Below, in pieces: positions 23,935-35,215 of a stretch of DNA of 64,000 nucleotides. Under the pieces are notes generated by a model, which saw nothing but the letters and a program-made list of their open reading frames with translations, had not been told where the DNA came from and made no database searches. The DNA comes from Theropithecus gelada (Eukaryota > Chordata > Mammalia > Primates > Cercopithecidae). Every line of letters starts with the position of its first letter. The stretch's first letter is position 1. The position numbers were made by a program, and so were the translations under genes. Where the stretch lies: assembly GCF_003255815.1 (NCBI RefSeq), contig NC_037671.1, positions 157,733,333 to 157,797,332 on the forward strand, given 5' to 3'.

Positions 23935-24085
23935 TCTTTCATTTATTCATCATTCATTCATTTATTCATTCAACAAATGTTACTTAAATGCTCATACTGT
24001 GTCAGGGACTATGCTAGGAGCTTAAAATACATCAGTGAATAAAATTCTCCATCTTTTTCCTTAGGGAATTTACCTTCTAATGAAT
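23935..24085 (-). repeat. L2 3' end, antisense
   Basis: 'tcattcatttattcattcaa' followed by 'gtcagggactatgctaggag' and 'gggaatttaccttctaatga' is an inverted L2 3' end. Confidence 0.75.
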
Positions 24086-24609
24086 TCTTCATTTTTATTT
24101 CCCAAGCTAGTTTAAATAACAGAAATTTTCATTAGCTTTTCAGTAATTCTGAGCCCAGAGGCACAAGGCACAAGAAATCTAGTCTGAGAAGCACTGGTTA
24201 CACCAATGTCATATAGCAAGCTAATATTTCTCCCTGGATGGCTGCCTTTTGTTTTACTTTAAAAGTTATCAATTGAAAATTTATTTTAGGAGATAATTTT
24301 ACCTAAGTATGAACCATTGATTGGAATATTGCATTTTGAATAATGACGCTGATGCATTACAGAGGCTAAAAACTGAAAAATCCACGAATTTTCTGTTTGA
24401 TCTTTTAAGTAGACTCTGTGGCTACTGAACTCTGCTCTCAAATGGGAGGTGGTTCACAGATGAGGCTTCCATTGGAAGCATCATATAATGGATTTTCTCC
24501 CCAAGTATGTTGCCTCTTACCAGGCCTGCCAAAGGTGGATGCACGTAGACCAAATCCAGTGGAATGACTTTTTTCTTTGTAATTTACCTTCTGTGGAAGG
24601 TAGGTAGGA

Positions 24610-24834
24610 TGTCCTCCAAAGATGCCCACACCCTAATTCATGGAACTATGACTATGTTACATTACACAACAAAATGGACTTTCTGATGTAATTAAGAAGA
24701 GAGACAATCCTAGATTATCCAGTGGGCCCAATCTAATCACACAAGTCCTTAAAAGCCGAGAACTTTCTCCTGCTGGGGACAGGACAGATGAGGCAGAAGG
24801 GGAGGTTAAGGAGGTTTGAAGAATGAGAACTTCT
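24610..24834 (+). mobile_element. MaLR (MLT1-like) LTR, left part
   Basis: 'gatgtcctccaaagatgccc' and 'gtgggcccaatctaatcaca' match the 5' half of an MLT1-type LTR. It is interrupted by AluY at 24835. The right part is 25138-25530. Confidence 0.65.
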
Positions 24835-25137
24835 TTTTTTTTTTTTTTTTTTTTTGAGACAGAGTCTTGCTCTGTCGCCCAGGCTGGGGTGCAGTGGCCG
24901 GATCTCAGCTCACTGCAAGCTCCGCCTCCCGGGTTTAGACCATTCTCCTGCCTCAGCCTCCCGAGTAGCTGGGACTACAGGCGCCCGCCACCTCGCCCGG
25001 CTAGTTTTTTGTATTTTTTAGTAGAGACGGGGTTTCACCGTGTTAGCCAGGATGGTCTCGATCTCCTGACCTCGTGATCCGCCCGTCTCGGCCTCCCAAA
25101 GTGCTGGGATTACAGGCTTGAGCCACCGCGCCCGGCC
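24835..25137 (-). mobile_element. AluY, Old World monkey type, antisense
   Basis: A complete Alu with poly(T) at its left end, very few changes and many intact CpG sites, so it is young. 'ggcttgagccaccgcgcc' and 'gtgcagtggccggatctcag' are variants I associate with cercopithecid AluY. It is flanked by the 16-bp target duplication 'aagaatgagaacttct' at 24819-24834 and 25138-25153. Frames at 24823-25077 and 25043-25234 are Alu by-products. Confidence 0.96.
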
Positions 25138-25530
25138 AAGAATGAGAACTTCTGCAGTGGCTGACTTGGAAGATGAAGGAGGTTATGAACCAGGGAATGG
25201 GGGCTGCCTCTAGAAGCTGAGAACCTGCTGACACCCAGCCACAACCACTAAGGAAATAAAGACTTCAGTTCCACAACTGCATGCAACTAAACTCAGCCAA
25301 CAACCTGAATGAGTCGGAAAAAGGCTTCTCCAGAGCCTCCAGATAAGAGGCCAGGCTGGTGATACCTTGATTTTGACCTTGTGAGACCTAGAACTGAGAA
25401 ACCAGACAAGACTACTCAGAATTCCGATCTACAGAACTGTGAGACTGTAAATTTATGTTGTGTTAAGCCACTAATTGTGTGGGAATTTGTTACGGGAGTG
25501 ATAGAAAACGAACACACCTTCTGATATAGT
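25138..25530 (+). mobile_element. MaLR (MLT1-like) LTR, right part
   Basis: The LTR resumes after the Alu and ends with 'gataccttgattttgacctt', 'acagaactgtgagactgtaa' and 'gttaagccactaattgtgtg', the usual 3' end of this LTR group. Confidence 0.7.
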
Positions 25531-27200
25531 TTAATCAGTTGACACCAGGTAAGTCTTCAGTCATGTTTCTTTTTAGAAATAAATACAAAATTGTCATATC
25601 CTGGGGGTTTGTGTATTAACATTTTATATTATGTCAATAAGTGTTATTTCTGATAATTTGGCACTTATGTATGTGCCTGTATTTCCTAAGTGTTTTATTA
25701 AACATTCCTTATTCATTAAGTCTTGACCCTGGTTAAAATATATATAATACTTGAAAGTGCTGCTCTTTGGTGTTCTCCCTGTGCCAGATTCCTCCCGTTT
25801 GTAAATGGAAATTTATTTACAATGGCGAGAACTGCTCTGGGGCCATCCATAATAACACAGAAGTCTTGGCCAACAAACACCAGAAGGAGTTGTCTGGAAG
25901 TTTTGAATAAATAAACCTGGTGGGAAGTATACAGTTACTGCGCATCACCAATGAATGAATCAGGTTGAGTTCCATCCTCCTCACCTAAAACTTCCTTAAG
26001 TGGGTGACAAGCATAGTATAAATCAGAAAACTGAGCCATCAAGAAGGTTGCCTTGACCAACGACTCAAATCACATCAAGCAGAACTAGAAGAGAAACCTG
26101 TATCTTCAGCCCCACAGTAAAACCCAATGACACGATGAATGCCGTTCAATCTGTGTGACTTCACCATGAAATCTAAACTATCATTTGAAAGGCTGCCGAA
26201 TGTGGTACCAATGACACACTTTGCGTCTAACTCTCTTAACTTTTTGCTCATTTGATAGCCATACAACTCTAGAAATCTGATTTTAAAACAATTACCTTGG
26301 GTTCCAGGGAATAATTACTTTAATGATTTTTAAATATTTTCCCCCTAAGAGTTGACCTTGCTGTAAATTCTTTATTGCCTATTTATATGGTGATAGAGGA
26401 TTAGGCAGACACTGTTCTTGAGTCTTTACTGAGCTAAAGGAAGGTGGCCAGTAGATGGCCTAAAAAAAATCATGGGGAAATGTTTAAGGGGGAATGGAAA
26501 ATTCAGTATTTTCACAAGGTACAAAAACATCCAAAGTCAATGATAAAAAGAGACATATTATGGCAAATTAGCAGTAGAGGGAAACAGAAAATGTCACTTT
26601 CTGAATAAGGACTTAGAGTAGGAAGCTGTCCTTTAGCTATTATAAATATTTTAAAATAATTTTATTGATATATGAAAACTAATTTAGAAATCACATTAAT
26701 AAAGTAATACAATTATAAAAATGATGGTACTCCATGAATTTTTAACAAGCATATTCCCTATGTTACACTTAGAATAAATTTTGTTTTGGTAATACAAAGT
26801 CATAATTTGCAAAATATTTGGCACTCTTGTTTGCTTTCTGCTTCACTATCTTTGAGTCCATGACAGGTAGCTGATGGTAAACCTCATAAGATTTGGAGCT
26901 ATATTTGAAGACACTATCCAAAACATTTATTTGAACTTACACAAAATGGCTATCTTCACCCTTAATATTAAAAAGTTGAGATGCATCCCAGGAGGCAGAT
27001 ATCATTCATGTACATGGAAGCTCTTACTAAATGTAAGTTACTATGGGAAAGGAGTAAGAAGAGGGCACTATTCATTTACAGAATACAAGAGATATCGAGT
27101 CTGAGAAATTCAAGTGACTATGCCCATTGTATAATTGAAGACAACGAGTAGAGTGTTTGGGTGATGGAAAATGAAAATATGTTATTATAATATGCTAATA
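25531..27200. other. Unique-looking DNA
   Basis: No repeat or gene is recognised. Frames at 25723-25914 and 26075-26266 show no domain. A CTCF-like word at 26448-26460 is listed separately. Confidence 0.4.
26448..26460 (+). promoter_or_regulatory. Possible CTCF core motif
   Basis: 'ccagtagatggcc' fits the CTCF core CCASYAGRKGGCR at 12 of 13 positions; only the last base is off. A motif of this length occurs by chance often enough that binding cannot be claimed. Confidence 0.2.
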
Positions 27201-27204
27201 TTTC

Positions 27205-27430
27205 ATTCCATCTCCAGTCTGCAAGCATTTCTTGAGCACTCACTTTCTGCTAGGCCCTGGGAAAATGATAATCTATTTAGCACTTTTCCATTTACAAAGC
27301 ACTTGACATACTTTGACTTATTTGACACACTCATAAACACTTGGAAGTGGAGAAGGTATTATTAATAATACCATTTAAACAAAGAGAAGACATGTCTGTG
27401 TAAATGGTAGAGATGGAAATCATAAGGACA
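27205..27430 (-). repeat. L2 then MIR fragments, antisense
   Basis: 'gcaagcatttcttgagcact' and 'ctgctaggccctggg' are L2-like. 'caaagcacttgacatacttt' and 'ttattaataataccattt' are the inverted MIR core. Both are old. Confidence 0.55.
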
Positions 27431-27539
27431 AAGTGCGAACCAAAACAAAAAAAAAAGATGTTCACCATGTGTAAGACCCAAAGAAGCAAAGCATGATGTG
27501 TTGAGGACAATAAATGATGAATAGACATTGAAGGCTTAA

Positions 27540-27680
27540 CACTTTAAAGACACAAATTCTTACCAAATTAATCCAAAAATTCAATACAATTCCAATAGAC
27601 ATTTCACCAGGATGTTTTGAAGAATTTGACAAACTTAGTCTGAAATTTAGGAGCCAAGAATCACCAAATCAGTCTTGAAA
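27540..27680 (+). mobile_element. L1M ORF2 fragment, first part
   Basis: 'aaaaattcaatacaattcca' and 'gtcttgaaaagaagattcac' fit the ORF2 region of an old L1 on the plus strand. The element breaks off near 27680 and resumes at about 28105. Confidence 0.65.
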
Positions 27681-28104
27681 AGAAGATTCACTCTTGAATC
27701 CACATGTGGCTTCACCATATTTGTAACAAAGGGGTGCCCCTCTCTATCTCCAATGCAGCAAGTGTGAGTGGGCCAGTCCCTAGACGCAGCACTCTGAAAT
27801 GCTTTGCCATGTTGGTGCATTTGTGCCTGAGAATAGGCTTGCTCCTACTCAAGCATTAAGCATGGTGGGAATAGTAGGGCAAGTCCAATACTGGAGGACA
27901 TGGAAGGCTTCTAATAGGCAGCTTTGGCTCCAGGACTCTCCAACAACCTTGCCAAACTCTCCTTAAAATGGCATGGCATCCCAAGAGGTTTTGCCAACCC
28001 TTCTTCTTTCCTTCCATCACCTCTCCACCTGAGGTCAGACTGGCATGATGGTCTGATGACTCCCCTAGCTCCCAGCCTCTCTCTATCTTTGTGTCTGCTT
28101 TTTA
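27681..28104. other. Unidentified insert inside an L1M
   Basis: About 420 bp, richer in G and C than its surroundings, with no recognised family. It splits one L1M whose ORF2 sequence is continuous if this piece is removed. Overlapping frames at 27911-28114 and 27924-28175 have no domains. Confidence 0.5.
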
Positions 28105-28565
28105 TAGGACTCAAACTTAATTATTTAAAAAAAATAATCAGTGTGGCACTAGCACAGAAAGAAACAGACTCATAAAGTAGAATGGATAGCCCAGAAATTA
28201 ATCTGCTTATTGTACTTGATATATAATAAAAGATGATACCACAAATTAGTGGGGAAAATAGATTTCTAATTGAATGTATTGAGGGAAATTATTTCCATAT
28301 AGGGAGAAAAGTAAGATTAGGTGCCTTCCTCATATTGCATACAAAAATAAATTTCAAATGAAATAAACTAAATGTGAAAGGAAAAATTGTGATTCTGTGG
28401 TGGGAAAGGCTTTTACAAAAAGTATCCCCAGAGTCTCAATCATAAGAAAATAATTGATACATTAAAATTGAGGATTAAATACATAGGTGACAGATTTGGT
28501 AAAGATAATCATAATACATGTAAAAAGAGATCAATATCAGAATGTATAAGAAACTTCTGCAAATT

Positions 28566-28655
28566 AAAATAAAAGAGGAAGGAAGAGAGAGAGAGAAAGG
28601 AAGGAAGGGAGGGAGGGAGAAAAAAGAAGAGACTGAGGGAGAAAAAGAATGAAAG
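28566..28655. repeat. Purine-rich GA/GGAA tract
   Basis: 'gaggaaggaagagagagaga' passes into 'ggaaggaagggagggaggg'. Almost all bases are A or G on the plus strand. Confidence 0.9.
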
Positions 28656-29155
28656 AGAATAGGTAAAGTACGTGAACTGGAATGTCACAGAAGGGGAAAC
28701 TCAAATGACTAATGAGGTAAGATTTTACGCCCATCGAATTGAATAAACTAAAAAAAAAAATGAAACAACACTAAATTTTAGTAAGATTAAGCGGAAACAG
28801 GAACTCTCCTGCACTGCTGGTTGAAATGTAAACGAGTTTTCCAGAAAGCAATCTGACAACACGTAATAAAACCATGTAAACATATACCCTATGATCAGTC
28901 AATACTCCTTTTGAGTATATTTCTCCAGCATACACCGACATGTTTGAAGATACTTACCACAGTAATGTTGGTGGGAGAAGGCAGTTGGAAGCTAGGTGAA
29001 GGTCCAAAACCTAGGGAAATAGATAAGTGGCAGATGAATTTTAGATAATAATGAATAGTACCAATGTGGCTACATTTTGAAATCGTAAGTTTGAGAGAAT
29101 AAAATTAGAAGTAGAATGAGAAGTATTACACCATATCATTCATATGAATTAAGAG

Positions 29156-29178
29156 CACACACACACACACCACACACA
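29156..29178. repeat. (CA)n microsatellite
   Basis: A short CA run interrupted by one 'cc'. Confidence 0.85.
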
Positions 29179-29439
29179 ATTGCTCAGTAACACTGTATTG
29201 TGTGGGGATCATTACAGAGCCAAAGATATATATTACAACATGAAAGAGGGTGCCCATGGGGAGCGAGGAATAGCAGTGGGGATCTGGAGTAAAGAGGAAA
29301 AAAAACGTGGGAAAGTTGTACAGACCAATGCTGGTGGATGCCATGGAAGGACAGCCTTTTTACTTCTCTCTTCCAAAGTCAATTCATATTTCCAATCATT
29401 ATAACACACAAATCTAGAAATTCAACAAAACCTACATTT

Positions 29440-29825
29440 TAATGTTAGAGTGGCTCTGGAACAGTTTTCCACCGTTCACAACAAATTGCTATATAAAAAG
29501 CAACATATATTTATTATCTCATGGTCTGCATGGGTCAGGAGTCTGGCCATGAGTTTAGCCGAATCTCTGCTTAAGGTGTCACCAAGCTAAAATCAAGTAT
29601 TAGCCATGAACATTATTTTTGTCTAAGCCTCATGACTCTCTTTCAAGCTCACTGAATGTTGGCAGAATTCAGTTTTCGGTGACATATGACTGAAGTCCCC
29701 AGCTCCTGGAGACCATCTGCCATTTCCTGTCATGTGATTCCTCTGCACATCACAGAAGTTTGCTCCTTCGAGGCCAATAGGAGCTTCTCTGGCTGCTACT
29801 TTGAGTCTCTTTTAGTTTATTATTA
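29440..29825 (+). mobile_element. MaLR/ERVL-type LTR-like repeat, left part
   Basis: It resembles the repeat at 11655-12265: 'tttattatctcatggtctgc' and 'catgggtcaggagtctggcc' are aligned words. An Alu interrupts it. The family name is uncertain. Confidence 0.5.
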
Positions 29826-30112
29826 TTTTTGAGATGGAGTGGCCCTATCACCCTGCCTGGAGCGCAGAGGTGCGATCTTGGCTCACTGCAGCCTCTGCCT
29901 CCCGGATTCAAGCAAGTCTCATGCCTCAGCCTACTGAGTAGCTGGGATTACAGGTGTGCAGTACCACGCCCAGCTAGTTTTTCTATTTTTATTAGAGACA
30001 GGGTTTTGCCATGTTGGCCAGGCTAGTCTCAAACTCCTGACCTCAGGTGATCCACCTGCCTCGGCCTCCCAAAGTACTGGAATTACAGGCATGAACCACC
30101 ATGCCTGACTGA
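29826..30112 (-). mobile_element. Alu (AluS-like), antisense
   Basis: It has 'tgagatggagtggccctatc', 'ctgcagcctctgcctcccgg' and ends 'aaccaccatgcctgac'. It is a full dimer, moderately diverged, inserted into the LTR-like repeat. Confidence 0.94.
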
Positions 30113-30265
30113 GTCTGTTTTAAAGGGCTCAACTGATTAGGTCAGGCTCATCCAGCATAACCTCTCTTTTGACTATCTTAGAGTCAACTGATCAGGGACC
30201 TTAATTCACCTACAAAATCTTTTTACCTTTGCCACATAACATAGCCTAATCACAGGAGTGATAGG
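30113..30265 (+). mobile_element. LTR-like repeat, right part
   Basis: 'agagtcaactgatcagggac', 'cttaattcacctacaaaatc' and 'acataacatagcctaatcac' form the 3' end of the same repeat after the Alu. Confidence 0.55.
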
Positions 30266-30447
30266 TGATCTCTTTGAGATAGCAGGGCAAATATTCAGCT
30301 GTATATTTGGCAAATATTGATGGCATGCCTACTATGTGCCCCATACCAGCAAAACAATTGGGTATAAGGCAGACAAAATACAGTCCTCTCATTTTAGTGG
30401 TGAAAAAAGATGTGCACTCATTTAATTAAAACAAAAAATAAAATAAG

Positions 30448-30815
30448 TGGTTAGAGTTTGAATTTTGGGCACCATATTGCTTGAGTTCTGGCTCTATTTC
30501 GTAGTAGCTGTATAACTTTGGATACATATTTGCTATAGGAGGAAGGATATATATACACACATATATATACACACACATATATACACACACATATATACAT
30601 ATATACACATATATATACATATATACACACACACACATATATATATGTACTTGTTATGGGAGGAAGGAAAAAGGAATGAGGGGGTAGGGAGGGAGAGAAA
30701 AAGGGAAGGAAATGGAAAAACTTACAGAGTTTTTGTTTCGATTAATGAGTTAGATATAAAAAGCTTAGAACAGCATCTGACACAGTGAGAAATCAATAAA
30801 TCTCAGCTCAGATAA
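30448..30815 (+). repeat. MIR split by simple repeats
   Basis: The 5' half is 'gcttgagttctggctctatt' with 'gtagtagctgtataactttg' (30448-30540). The 3' half is 'gcttagaacagcatctgaca' (30745-30815). The TA/CA tract and a GGAA-rich tract fill the gap between them. Confidence 0.7.
30545..30720. repeat. Compound (TATATACACA)n microsatellite and G/A-rich tract
   Basis: About 100 bp of alternating TA and CA blocks, then 'gggaggaaggaaaaaggaat' type purine-rich sequence. The frames here are low-complexity artefacts. Confidence 0.92.
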
Positions 30816-30844
30816 CAGAGGCAACTGTAAGGTCTTATGGGAGC

Positions 30845-30975
30845 ATAAAAGAACAGACAATGGGAGCATTTTGTAGATGAAAAAAATGAGACTCAGCAAA
30901 CAATAGGCTTCTCTGCATTCACACAATTAGTGAGTAACAGAACCAGGAACAGAAATGAATTAACTCTGATCTGCA
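30845..30975 (-). repeat. MIR, antisense
   Basis: 'cattttgtagatgaaaaaaa', 'gcattcacacaattagtgag' and 'taacagaaccaggaaca' follow inverted MIR order. Confidence 0.7.
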
Positions 30976-31274
30976 GTAGTTGAAACACCCTACTTAGTAA
31001 ATAAGGGCCCAGGTAAGATCAGGCTGAAGACTAGCCAAGGACTTTGAGGAGGATGGAAGCTATTTCATGTGGATGAATGACCTCTACACTATTCCTTCAC
31101 TATGTAACTTTGATTCTGTAAGTGTTGGCATGATGATTATAATAAAAATAAGGCTCATAGTTATAAAAATCTGTAAGGCCAACAATAATATTAAAAAATA
31201 TGACCTCAATTAATCCTTTAAAAAAACTATAAATGACTTTTATATGAGCCTTCTCAAATCCTTTTACAGGGAAA

Positions 31275-31345
31275 TCAGTAGATAACAATTTTATCAGTTC
31301 AACAAATATTTGTAAGTGCTCTCTGTTTTCCACACTATATACATT
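31275..31345 (-). repeat. L2 3' end, antisense, left of an Alu
   Basis: 'tcagttcaacaaatatttgt' is the inverted L2 terminus. The next L2 words ('actatataccagatagtgtg') appear only after the Alu, at 31710-31800. Confidence 0.5.
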
Positions 31346-31374
31346 TTGCTAAACTGTATAAAAAACTTCTTAAA

Positions 31375-31690
31375 TCACCACGCGCAGTGGGTCAAGCCTG
31401 TAATCCCAGCACTTCGGGAGGCCAAGGCAGGAGTATTGTTTGAGGCCAGAAGTTCACGACCAACCTGGTCAACATAGCGAGACACCCTCTCTACAATTTT
31501 TGTTTTTTTAATTAGCTGGGTATGGTATGTGTGCATTTAGTCCCAGCTCCTCAGAAGGCTGAGGCAAGAGAATCACCTGAGCCCAGTAGTTTGAGGCTGT
31601 AGTGAGCTATGATTATGACACTGCACTGCAGTGTGGGCAACAGAGCAAGACCCTTGTGTCTAAAATAACTAAACTAAAACAAAAACTTGC
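31375..31690 (+). mobile_element. Alu (AluJ-like)
   Basis: 'aagcctgtaatcccagcact', 'gaggccagaagttcacgacc' and 'gtgggcaacagagcaagacc' in order on the plus strand, with the high divergence typical of AluJ and an A-rich tail. Confidence 0.92.
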
Positions 31691-31709
31691 TAAATAAAGC
31701 TGGAAAAAA

Positions 31710-31800
31710 AAAAGCCAGAATATTTTATAATGAGCCACTACTATATACCAGATAGTGTGGGTATAAAATGAATAAGACAAATTTATAGCAGGGAAAAAAT
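31710..31800 (-). repeat. L2 3' end, antisense, right of the Alu
   Basis: 'gagccactactatataccag' then 'tgggtataaaatgaataaga' continue the L2 begun at 31275. Confidence 0.5.
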
Positions 31801-32598
31801 TCCAACTGTTCCTGAAACTGGGGCATCTGCTGTGGAATGACAAGATTCTAGAGGCATTTCTGGCTGCGTTGAGCAGCAGGACAGCCTGCAACTGATTAAC
31901 TCTCCTCACCTGTGCCTGTCATGGCCCACACTGAAATGAAAAGTTATTACTCGGTATTTTCTGGGATTAGTTTGAGAATCTGTTTATCCTGAACAGTAGA
32001 TAGAAAGGAATTGCTACAAGATAGTGAAGTTTGATCAGCTTAATAAAATCAGCAGGGCAATTCAATTCCACCCACCAGGCAAACTTTCAAATTCACATTC
32101 AAATTAATAATAGTGTTGTTCAGTTAAAAGATGCTTTGATCCAAAGAATTCCCAGGGATTTGCAAATTTAGGTGGTTGATGTTCAAGAACGGGGTTTACA
32201 GACAGCTGTTTGAAGTAGGAGAACAGCCTGGTAGTGCCTTCTATCAAAAGCAGAGTTATACTCCAAAATGTTTCATTATGTCAGGGTGAAAACAGCATTT
32301 GAGAATACAAAATCAGGACCTTGTGACCAAGTTTATATACTTAAAATAAAACAATTAAACAATTATTTGACTAAACGTTAGTCAAATAAAGAGAGATCAG
32401 TGAAGGTTAATACATCTTAAAGTTTATAATTAAATTGGTATAGAATGCTAATTTCCATACTATTTTGCTCACCATAAACTTTCACCCCAAATGAAATATA
32501 ACTAAAGTTGTATTTTTAAACACATACATATATATTTTTTCTTTATCTGATGTTCCATTCAAATATCTAGTTAAATATTCTAGATATTTATTCATCAC
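31801..32598. other. Unique-looking DNA
   Basis: No gene is recognised. The minus-strand frame 31613-31909 overlaps the Alu and L2 and is not a gene. Confidence 0.4.
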
Positions 32599-32599
32599 A

Positions 32600-32712
32600 A
32601 CAACTGAGACTGTTTTGAGAATGAAAGGGGGTACTTTTAATAATTACACTAAGGGAACAGGTGTCAACTGGAGATGTCCTCGGCAGATCAGGACATATGG
32701 CCACCCTATGAT
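32600..32712 (-). mobile_element. Short DNA-transposon remnant
   Basis: Read on the minus strand it opens 'agggtggccatatgtcctga' and later has 'gtaattattaaaagtacccc', a pattern I know from small non-autonomous DNA transposons ending in GGGTGGCC. The family name is uncertain. Confidence 0.5.
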
Positions 32713-32849
32713 TAGGGCTTTTTCGAGTTACAACAGTTGTTGACTCCTGCATTCTGGGCCATACTTCTCATCTCTCTGAATCCCACCTCCCTTCATCTTG
32801 TATTTTCTCTTTCTGTGCTTTCTATGTGAGATCTCTTTACCCTCCCCCA

Positions 32850-33115
32850 TTTATTCAATAACAAGTTAATGAGCATGTTCCACCTGTCAGATATTATTCT
32901 AGTAGCTAGAGACACAAATTTGGCCCTGGGTCTCTAGATGCTTATATTCTAGCCCAAGTTGGGAGCACACTTTAACTAGTTTTATAATTAGGTATTTTAT
33001 AAAAATTTTGAAGTATGCTATAAAGGTGAATCACACAGCGCCTGGGAGCATATAATCTGTCCTGCCTGGAAAGTCAGAGAAATCTTTCTTTACAGATGTC
33101 ATCTTAATAAAATTC
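32850..33115 (-). repeat. L2, antisense
   Basis: 'tgtcagatattattctagta', 'tgcttatattctagcccaag' and 'agaaatctttctttacagat' are inverted L2 words in order. Confidence 0.65.
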
Positions 33116-33479
33116 TGGGGACTGTGTTTATTACTCCTCATCTCTACCAACTGTTAAAACTATATTTTTTCCTGCTGTCATCCTCTTCTGCCTCCCTTCT
33201 TTTTTATTATTTTTATTAACATTTCTTGTCTTCAGTTTCTTTTTTTCTACTAATATTGTATCAGGGTGACAACAAGATGTGCTACACTGAACCCAACTTC
33301 TGCATGTTTAAGACAAGGCATGCAAAATTAAATGAATCTATACTCCAGTTTTGTGAATAATTCAGATACACAATATAATGCAATAAAAGATGGCTGTGCT
33401 ACCTGATCAGGTGCCTGATTGGGTACCAGTGGACAAGTTTGTCAAGCAGGAGTCCAAAAATCTTGCTTTAGTCAATACA

Positions 33480-34212
33480 TGATTAACTTGCTTCCCTTCA
33501 GTACTTGCCTGTTCTTTATTTCTAGCCTCTTCTTAACTCTTCCCTTAAATGTCAGCATTCCCTAAGGTTCTGTCCTTTGCCACCTTCTAATTTTTTTTTC
33601 TTTGGGAAACTCTTCTACTTCCATGGCTTAAGCCACCACTTTCAGGCAGATGGCTCTGAAAACTTTTTCTTCTGCTCTCTAGGGAGTTCTCAACAAAGAA
33701 CAATCCTGCATTTGCAGCTGTGTGCAGGACAGTGTCACAGTCCAAGCCACTGGCACTGTCCAGCTCATGCCACCATAATCTTTCATCTTGATTATTGCAA
33801 AAACCTTCTGACTGTTTTCCCTGTCTCCAGCCTTGCTCCCACCCAAATCAATTTTGCCTCCACACCATAGCAAACATGATCTTTCTAAACTGCTTGTTAT
33901 CATGCTAACCCTCTTCTTAAAACTCTTCCCTAGCTCACTCTTGTTCCTTAATTAAAACCCAAGCTCTTAACAGAAACTGACACTCTCTGCATAGCCTGGC
34001 CTGTTTTTCCCTCTAGACTTGCCAACAACCGCTTCCCATCTTACATATATAGCGCACTTCCTGCTCTATAACCCATGTTGTCTCCTGACTCTAAGCTACC
34101 ACACATGTTCTTCTGAACATGCTCTTTTCCTGTCCTGACTTTCACTCATCCCTCAGGCCCCAGCTACTTAGGAGCTTTCCTAGATTTCCAAGTCTGAGTC
34201 AGGTGCTCTTAC
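33480..34212 (+). repeat. L2, left part, interrupted by LTR12
   Basis: 'gcctcttcttaactcttccc', 'ccatcttgattattgcaaaa'-like text and 'cctggcctgtttttccctct' follow plus-strand L2. It stops at 34212 and resumes after the LTR at 35669 in the same register. Frames at 33577-33870 and 33679-33903 lie inside and are not genes. Confidence 0.75.
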
Positions 34213-34849
34213 TGAGAGGTGACAACACGCTGGCGGCCCTCACTCTCTCTCAGCGCCTCCTCGGCCTCAGTGCCCACTCTGGCCATCATTGAGGAGCCTT
34301 TCAGCTGGCTGCTGCACTGTGGGAGCCCCTCTCTGGGCTGGCCCAGGCCTGAGACGGCTCCCTCTGCTTGCAGGTAGCTGTGGAGAGAGAGGCGCGGGTG
34401 GGAACGGGGCTATGCGCTGCACTGGCAGGCCAGTGTGAGTTCTGGGTGGGCGTGGTTTCAGCGTGCCCCGCACTCGGAGCAGCCAGCCGCGGCCGCTGGC
34501 CCCAGGCAGTGAGGGGCTTAGCACCCAGGCCAGCAGCTGCGGAGGGTGCCCTGGATCCCCCGGCAGTGCCGGCTCCCAGCAGGGCAGAGCTCAGACCTGC
34601 AGGCCGCCATGCCCGAGTCTCCCTACTCCGTGGGCTCCTGCCCAGTCAGAGCCTGCTGAAGGAGACCCGCCCCCTGCTCCAGGGTGCCAGGTCCCATGAA
34701 CCGCCCAAGGGCTGAGGAGTGTGGGCGCACAGCACGGGACTGGCAGGCAGGTCTGCCTGCAACACTGGTGCAGGACCCACTAGGTGAAGCCAGCTGGGCT
34801 CCTGGGTCTAGTGGGGACTTGGAGAACCTTTAATGTCTAGCAAAGGGAT

Positions 34850-35215
34850 TGTAAATACACCAATCAGCACTCTGTGTCTAGCTCAAGGTTTGTAAACACA
34901 CTGATCAGTGCTCTGTGTCTAGTTAATCTGGGGGAAGACTTGGAGAACTTTTATGTTAGCTAGAGGATTGTAAATGCACCAATCAGCACTCTGTCTAGCT
35001 CAAGGTTTGTAAAGGCACCAATCAGTGCTCTGTGTCTAGTTAATCTGGTAAGGACTTGGAGGAATTTTATATCTAGCTAGAGGATTGTAAATGCACCAAT
35101 CAGCATCTGTGTCTAGCTCAGGGATTGTAAATGCACCAATCAGCACCCTGTCAAAACGGACCCATCAGCTCTCTGTAAAATGGACCAATCAGCTCTCTGT
35201 AAAGTGGACCAATCA
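34850..35215 (+). promoter_or_regulatory. CCAAT-box array in LTR12 U3
   Basis: Seven intact CCAAT words occur at about 34860, 34979, 35018, 35096, 35136, 35185 and 35209. Most sit in repeated units of the form 'gtaaatgcaccaatcagca'. Two further units have lost the word ('cactgatcag', 'gacccatcag'). In ERV9 LTRs such arrays are reported to bind NF-Y, with GATA factors nearby. Confidence 0.8.

Larger units (their letters stand above)
28105..29350 (+). mobile_element. L1M ORF2 3' part and 3' end region
   Basis: 'aataatcagtgtggcactag' resumes ORF2. Later 'gaactctcctgcactgctgg' and 'gtttgaagatacttaccaca' are also L1M ORF2 3' words. The copy is full of stops and indels. Two simple repeats lie within it. 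The exact 3' end is unclear. Confidence 0.65.

Noticed and set aside
27911..28175. Overlapping ORFs on both strands
   Set aside because: They lie in the unidentified insert within an L1M and show no domain.
33401..33412. Perfect 12-bp palindrome 'acctgatcaggt', considered as a binding site
   Set aside because: A single palindrome of this size is common by chance and has no partner nearby.
34368..34715. 115-codon ORF in GC-rich sequence, CpG-island-like
   Set aside because: The GC-rich stretch is the U3 part of LTR12, which explains both composition and frame.
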